DNA of 64,000 nucleotides. Source: Archegozetes longisetosus. Lineage: Eukaryota > Arthropoda > Arachnida > Sarcoptiformes > Trhypochthoniidae. Position numbers and translations under genes: made by a program. The DNA lies in NCBI GenBank assembly GCA_018873245.2, contig JAEMBT020000093.1, positions 1 through 64,000 of the forward strand, written 5' to 3'. A model generated the notes under the pieces. It made no database searches. It saw only the letters and a list, made by a program, of their open reading frames with translations, and had not been told where the DNA came from. Numbering within the stretch: position 1 is the stretch's first letter; each line of letters starts with the position of its first letter. Of the stretch, positions 20,919 through 29,967 are shown piece by piece.

Positions 20919-22324
20919 ATGTCTCTTCAATTTGTGTTGAGTAATAAGGGCCATCGACTTTTAAAACATGATGGTTATTTATTTAGAAAATATCAACAAT
21001 CGGCTGTGAAGACATATTGGCGTTGTACTCAATTTGATTCATCTAAATGTCGTGGTACAGCGATTACTTCAGATGGAAAAGTAATCCAGCATTCAGATCG
21101 TTATAATCATGTTCAAGATGTTGCACTTGTTGAAGCCAAAGAAGTCATGGCAAAAATTAAAGAAGTTGCAACAAATTCTCAAGAATTTATTAATAATGTT
21201 TTAGCCGTGGGAACAGCTAATGTCACTCCTTCAGTTTCTGGTAAATTACCATCAGTCAATTTGATAAAGCGAACAATTCAACGAAGACGTCAACGAAACA
21301 ACCATGCTCCAGCAAATCCTACCACTTTAACAGATTTAATTATTCCTCAAGAATACTCGTTAACAGAAATCAACGAACAATTTCTTTTATATGATAGTGG
21401 TTCTGAAAAGATTTCCCAAAAGATTTATTATATTAGCAACACAAAACAGCCTACGTCGTCTTTCCAATAGCAATCATTGGTTCGCAGATGGAACATTCAA
21501 AACATGCCCTCAACTATTTGCTCAACTTTATACCATACATTCGATTCAATACAATGATGTATTACCTTCCGTTTTCATTCTTATGTCGGATATGACTCAA
21601 GATGGTTATTTACGAGTGTTTGAAGAACTTAAACGTCATCAAGATAATCTTCGACCACAATCGATTTTAACTGACTTGGAACTTTCGGCAATTAATGCTT
21701 TTCAAATTTCATTTCCAAATTCAGAGCATCGTGGCTGTTTTTCACTTTTCTCAAGCCATTTGGAGAATTAATGACATTCCTCAAATTCGTGAGCGTTATA
21801 TAAATGAAGCAGAATTTGCCCATAACATCAAAAAGTTGGTATGCCTAGCCTTTGTTCCAGTCAATGACGTCGAAACAGCTTTTGAACAATTGACTGATAC
21901 TGCTTTCTTCACTGACAATGAACAATTATTAGAAGATCTAATTGATTACTTTGAAAACAATTACATCGGACATTTATTAAGACATAGAAGACGTTCTCCA
22001 AGATATGCAATTCATCTATGGAATTGCTATGATGCTCTCGTTGATGGTATACCAAAGACAAACAATAACATCGAAGGATGGCACCGTCGATTAAGTTCAC
22101 TTATTGGTGCGTCATATCCCACTATTTGGAAACTTATTGATGCATTGAAGAAGGAAGAATCTCTCGTTAGGTTTAAACTCAACCAGTATGAAGCAGGACT
22201 ACCACAACCATCACAAAGTAAAATATATCGAGTTTGTGCAGAACGTGTTCAATCATGTGTTAATCAATATGACAATAGTAATATACTCGAATACCTCAAT
22301 ACTTTATCTCATAATATTAATTGA
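20919..22324 (+). pseudogene. MULE transposase with N-terminal FLYWCH finger, two frameshifts
   Basis: Three overlapping frames (20919-21470, 21391-21771, 21695-22324) make one protein interrupted by frameshifts near 21400-21420 and 21740. The N-terminus (residues 1-65) is a FLYWCH zinc finger with YWRCTQFDSSKC and a distal His. The second part has the MULE catalytic block: FADGTFKTCP (first Asp), LTDLELSA (second Asp), and HRGCFS running into the FHFSQ motif across the frameshift. The last part contains NNNIEGWHRRL, the usual C-terminal signature. The protein would bind the AGCTAA-rich ends and excise the element. The copy is inactive as it stands, but the low number of lesions suggests a fairly recent death. 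Confidence 0.85.
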
Positions 22325-22541
22325 ATGTTTAATTTGATATATTTGATTATCGAAGTACTACTACAATAAAACTCAATTGAAATTGTTTATCAAAATTTTT
22401 TTTTAATTAGCTGATTTTGATTATCTATTTTTACCATTAGCGCTTTTTATATTAGCTTATATTGATTAGCTGTTTTGTATTAGCTGTTTTTGGGTTAGCT
22501 ATTTTTGCTTTAGCTGTTTTGACATAGAACCCCCTCACATC

Positions 22542-23029
22542 ATATAAACCCCTCCCAATTCTGTCTACCCGCGCTATATAGTTTTATATGTCATACATAT
22601 TTCTTGAAAATCTACCTTCCTATTGAGTCATGTAACGTTTTTCGATCTTTTCTCACCTGCAGCACCTTAGATCAAACAGTGATGTTAAAAGAGACTGGGG
22701 GCGTGGTCGTCCAAAGTAGTCTAACACTACCACTTTACCTCCTCCCACTCCATTGGTAGTTTTATTTATTTTTGTTTTGTTGATTTGTTTTATATTATTT
22801 TTAGTTATTTTTGTTTTTGTTGTTTTGTTTTATATTATTTTTATTTTTGTTTTTGTTGATTTGTTTTCTATAATTTTTTTAAACTAGTTTATTCGATATA
22901 ATTTACGTTTGTTTTTGTTATAATTTTTGTATTAAACAAATTTTTTATTAATTCTTGTTGTAACTATTATATCACATATAATTTTATTAATTCTTGTTTT
23001 AATTATTAGATTTTATATATGTTTTATTA
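22542..23029. other. Spacer with TTTTGTT/ATTATTTTTA low-complexity DNA
   Basis: After a short mixed segment (22542-22750) the sequence becomes simple T-rich DNA (TTTTGTTTTATATTATTTTTA repeats). It leads into the first copy of the GCGCGGGGG repeat family. No gene. Confidence 0.45.
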
Positions 23030-24700
23030 TATTATAAATGCATATTATAATACGCGCGGGGGGTGCAAAATTTTTGCAACGCGTATCATGGGTTGGCTTT
23101 TACTTTTGTGTGAAGCTGGGGAAACCATTACATATATATATATTTATTATCAGCATGACTTGACAAGCAAAAAAGTCTCAAGCCACACCCACCTCCGCCC
23201 ACTTCTAAGCTCCACCCACTAAAAAAATTTTTAGCCACACCAACCAAATTTATCTCAAATTTTTATCTAAATGTGCTGTTTAAAAATATTCTAGCGGATC
23301 CTCAAAATTCCTTTTGTGGGCGGAGTTATAAACGTTCAAAGTTCGATTTTTCAAAACTTTGACTAGCTTTTACTTTCCGTAAAGCTGTTGTAGCAATTAC
23401 ATTTATATATATTTGTTATCAGCATTACATGGCGAATAAAATTCTCAAGCCACGCCCACCTCCGACCATTTTTAGGCTCCGCCCACCAAAAAATTTTAAG
23501 CCACACCCACCAAAATTTTCTTAAATTTCTATCTAAACATACTATTTAAGAATATGCAATCGAATTCTCAAAATTCATTCTGTGGGCGAAGTTATGAATT
23601 TTCAAAATTTCGATATTTCAATAGTAACTAGGACATCATTTATGTCTAGTTTTTCGTGTTTACTTACTATCCGTTTTTAGGAAAAATACAGAACTATAAG
23701 TTATTAGGTATTCAAGGAAAACAAATTCTTACCAAGATTTACCAAAAAGATAAACATAATAATATATGTTTTGATTATTGGATAAGCATATTTTGATTTT
23801 ATAATTGATATTACATTATTTATGATCATATTATTATTGGAAAATATTATTTAAAAAATTTTCTTTAATTCAAATCTTCTAAAAATCTTAATAAATAAAA
23901 TAACAAATAAAAAAATTGATTAAACTTACACTTAGAGTAAAACCAGTGCGAGTAAAATTCACAAATAACAAAATTTTCACAGAAAACTGAATTTAAGACA
24001 CTTATTTAAAAATCAAAACACGTGTTGATGTATAATAAGTAAGTAAACATGAAAAACTAGACAAATGATGTCCTAGTTACTATTGAAATATCGAAATTTT
24101 GAAAATTCATAACTTCGCCCACAGAATGAATTTTGAGAATTCGATTGCATTTCTTAAATAGTATGTTTAGATAGAAATTTAAGAAAATTTTGGTGGTGTG
24201 GCTTAAAAATTTTTTGGTGGGCGGAGCCTAAAATGGTCGGAGGTGGGCGTGGCTTGAGAATTTTATTCGCCATGTAATGCTGATAACAAATATATATAAA
24301 TGTAATTGCTACAACAGCTTTACGGAAAGTAAAAGCTAGTCAAAGTTTTGAAAAATCGAACTTTAAACGTTTATAACTCCGCCCACAAAAGGAATTTTGA
24401 GGATCCGCTAGCATATTTTTAAACAGTACATTTAGATAAAAATTTGAGATAAATTTGGTTGGTGTGGCTAAAAATTTTTTAGTGGGTGGAGCTTAGAAGT
24501 GGGCGGAGGTGGGTGTGGCTTGAGACTTTTTTGCTTGTCAAGTCATGCTGATAATAAATATATATATATGTAATGGTTTCCCCAGCTTCACACAAAAGTA
24601 AAAGCCAACCCGTATCATGATATGAAATTTTACTTTCAATATTTTTTATTTTTACTGATTCAGAAAATATACATTGACCATGAAATCAATACCTATTTTT
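23030..24700. repeat. GCGCGGGGG repeat family, copy 1 (interrupted)
   Basis: ATAATACGCGCGGGGGG..GTGCAAAATTTTTGCAACGCGTATCATG at 23047-23090 continues, after the foldback insertion, at 24611-24700 with ATATGAAATTTTAC and TTTTTACTGATTCAGAAAATATA. Related copies are at 26310-26440, 26945-27060, and inverted at 27830-27945. Confidence 0.7.
23091..24610. mobile_element. Foldback transposon with about 575-bp inverted arms
   Basis: The outer ends are GGTTGGCTTTTAC at 23091 and the inverse ending at 24610. The 9-bp duplication CGTATCATG flanks it (23082-23090, 24611-24619). The arms run to about 23665 and from about 24035 and are nearly identical. Each arm is itself a tandem pair of a diverged unit of about 270 bp (each with a TACTTT..AAGCTG head, ATATATATxTATTATCAGCAT, GCCACACCCACC blocks and a GTGGGCGxAGTTAT tail). 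The roughly 370-bp loop is AT-rich and noncoding. The 9-bp duplication and GG terminus suggest mobilisation by a MULE-type transposase (inference). Confidence 0.9.
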
Positions 24701-25046
24701 TTATTGCGCTATTTTGAGGCGATTTTATAAAATTAAAAATAGATGTTATGATTATAAAAAATTATTTTATATAAAATAATTAAAACAAGAATTAATAAAA
24801 ATTCATTGGAAATGAAGAAAATTGTTAAAGTATTTTTATGTATTTAAACCGAAAAATTAAAATGAAATAAATTTCAATAGATTTTTTTTGGTTTTTTAAA
24901 AATTTTTTAATTTTTTAAAATTTATTATTTTTTTTGTTATTTTAATGTTTTTTTTTTACTTTTGTAATTTTATAATTAAAATATTTTAATATTATATATA
25001 TTTAATTAAATCAACAAATAATAAAAGATTTTAATAAAATAAATTA

Positions 25047-25967
25047 TTAAGGTGTGAATTCCGGTTCAATATCTGGAAATGGAACACTCATTGGGAGGTA
25101 CAATCCTCGGCAGCGATTCCCGGCCATGTAATAATGGCGATTTACTGCCCATCGCCAGGAAGGTCGATGCCGAGGATTAATTCCGAATGCGATGGTAATA
25201 TTAACCCTTTGTAATAATTGCAATACCCAATGGTGGGCGCCATTGGTATTCATACCAAAATGGGCATCTATTGACCTCCAATTTAATACCAATGCTGCTC
25301 TTGAAGCAGTCGGGTATTCTACCACATCGTAGAACCGATAACGATGAATTATTTCACCGTTATCTTCTCTACGATGTGGTAGAATACCGGAAGATGTAGG
25401 TAGGACAGGATTCTGATCAGTAGAAGTAGAACTGCTAGGGTCAGGAGTAGGGACACGTGGGCGGGTGGGAGCAGGGATACGAGGGCGGGTGGGAGCAGGG
25501 GCTGGAAGAGGATAAATAACGCAGGGTAGGGTTTGGGTGGAGCGAGTAATAAAGCTTCTGCGCCGTTCGTTCATACGATGTTCTGTTGAGGAACGACCAG
25601 AACTAGTTGCCTCGCGAACGAAGGCATTTAATTGCGCCCATTCGGCATCTGATAATTGCCAATCAGGCTCTGAGTGGTCCGTTGAGTCCTGTGGCTGAAA
25701 CTCAATTTGTGCAGCAGGTTCGCTTGGTTGGCGAGACTGCTGCCCAAATTGAGTCAAATACGACTCAACAGCTACCGCGAATTCTTCATCAGAAAATCCG
25801 CAATCGGATTCATTTGATGTAATTCGCGGTACCTGTTGAATCATGGACTCGACAGCCGACTCAAATTCAGGATCTGAATCCATGAATTGGTCGTCAGAAG
25901 CTGAGGTCGATTGCTGATTAAAATCTCTTTGACTCATTATAACTAAAATATTGTTTAGTAAACTCAA
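25047..25967 (-). CDS. Orphan 306-residue protein, acidic N-terminus, Pro-rich linker
   Basis: One clean frame whose composition (near 50% GC) is far from the surrounding 75-85% AT DNA. The start could be 25967 or the internal Met at about 25934 (MSQRDFNQQ). Layout: residues 1-130 acidic and Ser/Gln/Glu-rich; about 150-200 Pro-rich with two APTRPR(I/V)P repeats and a Ser/Thr run; about 205-306 a compact, Trp/His/Arg-rich domain (HHWVLQLLQRVNITIAFG, RHRPSWRWAVNRHYYMAGN) with two Cys. There is no signal peptide or membrane segment. I recognise no family. It lies among mobile repeats and could belong to a mobile element or a small virus, or be a transferred gene. The layout (disordered activator-like N-terminus plus globular C-terminus) suggests a nuclear or virion protein, inference only. 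Confidence 0.6.
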   Translation of the reverse strand: MSLLNNILVIMSQRDFNQQSTSASDDQFMDSDPEFESAVESMIQQVPRITSNESDCGFSDEEFAVAVESYLTQFGQQSRQPSEPAAQIEFQPQDSTDHSEPDWQLSDAEWAQLNAFVREATSSGRSSTEHRMNERRRSFITRSTQTLPCVIYPLPAPAPTRPRIPAPTRPRVPTPDPSSSTSTDQNPVLPTSSGILPHRREDNGEIIHRYRFYDVVEYPTASRAALVLNWRSIDAHFGMNTNGAHHWVLQLLQRVNITIAFGINPRHRPSWRWAVNRHYYMAGNRCRGLYLPMSVPFPDIEPEFTP

Positions 25968-25989
25968 TATTAGTTTGTGAAGGCCTTAT

Positions 25990-26295
25990 AAAGATATAGT
26001 ATAGCTGCGCGTACACTGCCAATAGCAAATATAGTTAGCTCATTGTACTGGAATATAGCCAAATTGGACAAGGATACAAACTAACCATATACAAAATTTC
26101 ATATTATCTTTATTTTAATTATTTTTATTTTTATTATTTTGTTTTGTTATTTTTAATTTTTATTATTTTGTTTTATTTTATTTTTAATTATTTTTATTTT
26201 TATTATTTTATTTTATTTTTAGTTTATTTTTTTTGCAATTTTATTTGATATAATTTCTGTTTTTGTTTTAATTATTATATTTAATATAATTTTTA
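25990..26295. other. Upstream region of the orphan gene, then T-rich satellite
   Basis: 25968-26090 is of normal complexity and could hold the orphan gene's promoter (TATAAAGATATAG on the plus strand near 25986, no clear minus-strand TATA). From 26100 it becomes ATTTTTATTATTTT-type low-complexity DNA. Confidence 0.35.
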
Positions 26296-26309
26296 TTATA
26301 TTATATATA

Positions 26310-26440
26310 CATATTATAATACGCGCGGGGGTGGGGTGCAAAAATTTTTAAAACGCGTATCAGGATATGAAATTTTAGTTTCAATAATTTTTATTTTTAC
26401 TGATTCAGAAAATATATACACTGACCATGAAATCGATACC
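26310..26440 (+). repeat. GCGCGGGGG repeat family, copy 2 (uninterrupted)
   Basis: ATAATACGCGCGGGGGTGGGGTGCAAAAATTTTTAAAACGCGTATCAGGATATGAAATTTTAG and the ACTGATTCAGAAAATATA tail in one piece. It serves as an empty-site relative of copy 1, which is broken by the foldback element exactly at CGTATCA(T)G. Confidence 0.75.
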
Positions 26441-26544
26441 CCTTTTTTCGGGAAAACATCCAAAAAGTCGATTTAATTATTCTCGGTGTTATGGTTGTTG
26501 TTAGACTTATTATTGATTTATTAATTATTTTTATTTTTATTATT

Positions 26545-26702
26545 TATTTTGTTTTTATTTATTTTTATTATTGTATTTCATTTTTAGTTTATTTTTGTTT
26601 TTATTTTGTTTTTATTTATTTAAAAATGAAATACAATAATAAAAATAAATAAAAACAAAATAAAAACAAAAATAAACTAAAAATGAAATACAATAATAAA
26701 GT
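26545..26702. repeat. Near-perfect 60-bp-arm palindrome in T/A-rich DNA
   Basis: The segment TTTATTATTGTATTTCATTTTTAGTTT... at about 26550-26620 is repeated in exact inverse from about 26624 to 26702 (ACTAAAAATGAAATACAATAATAAA). Strands are purine-poor and purine-rich. It is probably a snapback duplication rather than a transposon. Confidence 0.7.
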
Positions 26703-26785
26703 TTATTTTTGTTTTTATTTTTTTTGTTTTGTTATTTTTAATTATTCTTATAATTTTTTTTATTTCACTTTTATTTTTATTTATT

Positions 26786-26860
26786 TTTCATTTTTCATTT
26801 TTCATTTTTCATTTTTCATTTTTCATTTTTCATTTTTCATTTTTCATTTTTCATTTTTTA
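26786..26860 (+). repeat. 7-bp tandem repeat (TTTTTCA)n
   Basis: About ten near-perfect copies of the 7-mer. The frames through it encode Phe-rich strings and are not genes. Confidence 0.85.
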
Positions 26861-26944
26861 ATTTTTAATATTTTGTTTTATATTATTTTTATTAATTCTT
26901 GTTTTAAATTTATATTTGATATAATTTTTATTGTATTAAATATA

Positions 26945-27060
26945 TACATATAATGCGCGCTGAGGGTGCGAAAATTTTTAAAACATGCGGTTCTGGATAT
27001 AAAATTTTATTTTAATGTCTTCTTTTCATACTGATTTAGAAAATATATACATTGAATTTA
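26945..27060 (+). repeat. GCGCGGGGG repeat family, copy 3 (diverged)
   Basis: ATAATGCGCGCTGAGGGTGCGAAAATTTTTAAAAC followed by ATATAAAATTTTATTTTAATG and ATACTGATTTAGAAAATATA, the same block order as copies 1 and 2. Confidence 0.65.
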
Positions 27061-27094
27061 ATATAAATAGACCTTTTCCAGGAGAACACCTAAA

Positions 27095-27360
27095 ATGTAA
27101 AAAACAAAGAGAGGAGAGAGAGGCGAGAAAGGGGAGGATAGGAGAGGGGTGGAGAGGAGAGAAGAGGAGAGGGTTAGAGAGGCGGGGAAAGGATAGAGGA
27201 GGAGAGAGGAGAAAATTGCGAAGAAACAGAAGACGGCGAAGAAACAGAAGACAGCGAAGAATCAGAAGACGGCGAAGAATCAGAAGACGGCGAAGAATCA
27301 GAAGACGGCGAAGAATCAGAAGACGGCGAAGAATCAGAAGACGGCGAAGAAGCAAAAAAC
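27095..27360 (+). repeat. Purine-only tract and 18-bp tandem repeat
   Basis: 27098-27215 is almost pure purine on the plus strand (GAGAGG-like). 27222-27350 is a tandem array of GAAGAATCAGAAGACGGC, about seven copies. An open frame (27015-27449) runs through it encoding an Arg-rich string; the opposite strand reads Ser/Pro- or Leu-rich strings. Open frames in all phases are expected from an 18-bp repeat without stops, so I do not call a gene. Confidence 0.8.
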
Positions 27361-27449
27361 AACAAAAAAATATCGTTATAAATAGAGTAAATTATACTAA
27401 AATTGTTAAAGTGAAAAAAGTTCTCAGTGATAATAATGAGAAATTTTAG

Positions 27450-27829
27450 GGAAAAAACATGAAAGAAATTTAAGAATTTTAGCTAAAAAATTATATCTTT
27501 ATCTAAAAATTAATACAAAATGAATTCAAATATATTTATTCATAAAGAAGAATTCCGACCTACCATTGAACATTGCCCCAAGTATGAATTGAGTTTCTAA
27601 CATTAAAAATATAATGAAACTAACACTAAAACTCAAATTTTATGACCAAATAAACTTAAAAGTGTTAGAAATAGCATGAATTATTGAAATTAAATTTTAT
27701 GGAAAGCCTGCCTGAAAAATTCTACAACAGTTCTAATGCCAATGACTTAATATCTCCATTTGTCTATAATAACTACGCTCTGTTTAATCTTTGATCATTT
27801 TAACGAATCGAAAATAAATTTAAATTGAA
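27450..27829. other. AT-rich spacer, nothing recognised
   Basis: No gene, repeat or RNA signal seen between the purine array and the inverted fourth copy of the GCGCGGGGG family. Confidence 0.4.
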
Positions 27830-27945
27830 AGCATGAATCAGTATGAAGATTAAATTTCAAAAGAAAAATTTCATGTCTGAGTACACATTTTAAAAAATTT
27901 TTACACCACCCCCCCGCGCGTATTTTATCTATATACATACAAATG
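27830..27945 (-). repeat. GCGCGGGGG repeat family, copy 4 (inverted)
   Basis: On the minus strand this reads ATACGCGCGGGGGGGTGGTGTAAAAATTTTTTAAAATG, then CATGAAATTTTTCTTTTGAAAT and ATACTGATTCATG, in the order of copies 1-3. The orientation is opposite to the other three. Confidence 0.65.
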
Positions 27946-28154
27946 AAATATACTATAAGAATATAGTATGCTCTACTAGTCAGACATTAATAATGAAGAA
28001 CGGAGATTAAGCATAAAGAGTGGTAACAGTTAAATAGATATAAACTCTACCTTACTCTAACTAAAATTTGTGAAAAATAAAATGAACATAATTTTATAAC
28101 ATAAGAAATAAATGCATTTAATAACGACAGTGCTTATCGTTTATTCTGGCCAAA

Positions 28155-28610
28155 TATTTTAACCTAACCTAGTATTTAACCTAACCTAACCAAACCCAAC
28201 CAAACCTAACTTTAATCTGACCTAACCTAGTGTTTAACCTAACCTAACCAAACCTAACCAAACCTAACTTTAATCTGACCTAACCTAATATTTAACCTAA
28301 CCTAGTATTTAAACTAACCTAGTAGTAACCCTAACTTAAACTAACTTAATTTGACCTAACCTAAAACTTAACCTAACTTAACCTAAACCTAACGTTAGCC
28401 CAACCTAACATAACCTAAGCTAACCGAAAGTTTAACTTAAACTCGTGTTTAACTTTACCTGGTAATTAATTTTATCTAAAATTTAACCTAACAGCCTAAA
28501 CTAACATAACCTAACATTTAATCAAACCTAACGTTTAATCTAACCTAACCTAATGTTTAATCTAACGTAACGCAATCTGAACTAACCTACACTAATTGAA
28601 ACTCAATCTA
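28155..28610 (-). repeat. Decayed telomere-like CCTAA tract, opposite orientation to the chromosome end
   Basis: The plus strand is rich in CCTAA/AACCT words, so TTAGG lies on the minus strand, the reverse of the terminal array. Within it a roughly 59-bp compound unit (CTAGTxTTTAACCTAACC ... CTTTAATCTGACCTAAC) occurs twice (from about 28169 and 28228). Decay is stronger to the right, ending near 28600. Confidence 0.75.
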
Positions 28611-29770
28611 TTGTTTAAAATAATTGACGAGATGAATAATTTACATATATTACATTTATATTGATTATAGAGTTATATGTAATTATATGATGAATCAAAC
28701 TATACTGTAATAAGTTGGTTTACATCAAAGGATCAATAACCATCAGAAGACCAACCATCTAAATATCAACGATAGAAAGGTTAATGAGCAGTAGATTAAG
28801 AATCAAATTACTGGCAATTAAAAGACTAGACCGACAATCGAATAATTGTGAAACAATAGACCGATAATTAGAAGATTGACAATTAATGCAGTATGTGTAC
28901 AATCAAATTATCTACAAGGATCCGACTTAAAACGAAAAGACTAATATATATGAAAACTTAATAAACTGACAATAGATACACACATAAAATTATAAAATTG
29001 ATAATTTAAAATAGGTTCAACAAATGAAAGACAAACATTCAAAGTATTAACAACCAATCGTTAGTTATTGAAAAAATATAAGACCTATAAGTCCGAAAAT
29101 CAATGAACGGATATTCAATACAACTAAAATAGGAAGAATAGTGTTCAATAGACCGAAAATCAGAAGACTGACAATTGAAAACATCAAGAATCAATAGAGT
29201 GACAATCAATAGAATTGACTGAAAATTAAAATAGTGATAAATGAAGAAAAAACGACGAACATTAGACTGACAATAATAATAGACACAATGTCGAAATTTA
29301 GAAGTTTAATAGACACTGACAAGCTATCTAAAAACAAACAATTGTGAAGAATCGAGAGTTATAATATCGAAATTTGATAAAATGAAGAACAGAATGACTG
29401 ACATTAAGACAATTGATAACTATAAGAAATGTTATTTTCAATAATTAATAAACAGATTCCAAGTTATCTTTTAAATTATTTAATTGATATTTGGATAACT
29501 AATGAGCTATGATTCTCTTTACTAGTGGTTATTTATGACAATGATAGTAATGATAAATATATGATCAATAGTAGTAAAAATAATAATATTGATGACATTA
29601 ATACTAAATGGATTAATAATGACTGCACAGTAAAGGGGAGACGAAAAAGAGTTAAGATGAAAAAGTGAGGGGATAAAAGAGAGATTGTTAAGGATAAAAT
29701 GATAATAGTTACTCGACAGTTTGTAATCAGATTGTAAGTTATTGTTGAAATAAACATTGTAACGATTATT
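28611..29770. other. AT-rich spacer with degenerate GACAATCAATAGA-type short repeats
   Basis: Between the inverted telomere-like tract and the first retrotransposon the sequence contains many loose variants of ATAGACCGACAAT and GAAGACTGACAATTGAA (28780-29400). It looks like an old short-period satellite. No gene: the frames at 29522-29845 are hydrophobic noise. Confidence 0.45.
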
Positions 29771-29791
29771 TAGGTTAGAGGTTAGGTTAGG
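29771..29791 (+). repeat. Interstitial TTAGG remnant at 3' end of retrotransposon A
   Basis: TTAGGTTAGAGGTTAGGTTAGG joins directly to a T run (the poly(A) tail of the minus-strand element). It marks the original telomeric target. Confidence 0.85.
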
Positions 29792-29967
29792 TTTTTTTTT
29801 GCTTAAATATAATTTTATTAATTTATCCCTTATACCGGATAACACAATAAGAGATTGATTAATTGGTTACAAAAAAAATAATTCATATTAAATCAAGAAA
29901 TTGCTTGCTTTAAAACAAATTGATAATTCTAACTTTTTAAATCTAAACTTAAATTCAAATATTTAAA

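Larger units (their letters stand above)
19482..22531 (+). mobile_element. FLYWCH-type Mutator-like (MULE) transposon
   Basis: The 10-bp sequence CCCTCACATC occurs at 19472-19481 and again at 22532-22541, directly flanking the element (9-10 bp duplications are the MULE hallmark). The ends share inverted GTCAAAACAGCTAAA 8 bp in from each boundary. Subterminal regions (19495-19660 and 22410-22530) contain many AGCTAA motifs in opposite orientations. The interior carries a frameshifted transposase gene and a smaller nested hairpin insertion. Confidence 0.85.

Noticed and set aside
26683-26953. Phe-rich membrane-like proteins
   Set aside because: Frames through the (TTTTTCA)n array and T-rich DNA.
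27015-27449. A 144-residue Arg-rich basic protein
   Set aside because: It is a translation of the purine tract and 18-bp tandem repeat, open in several frames on both strands.
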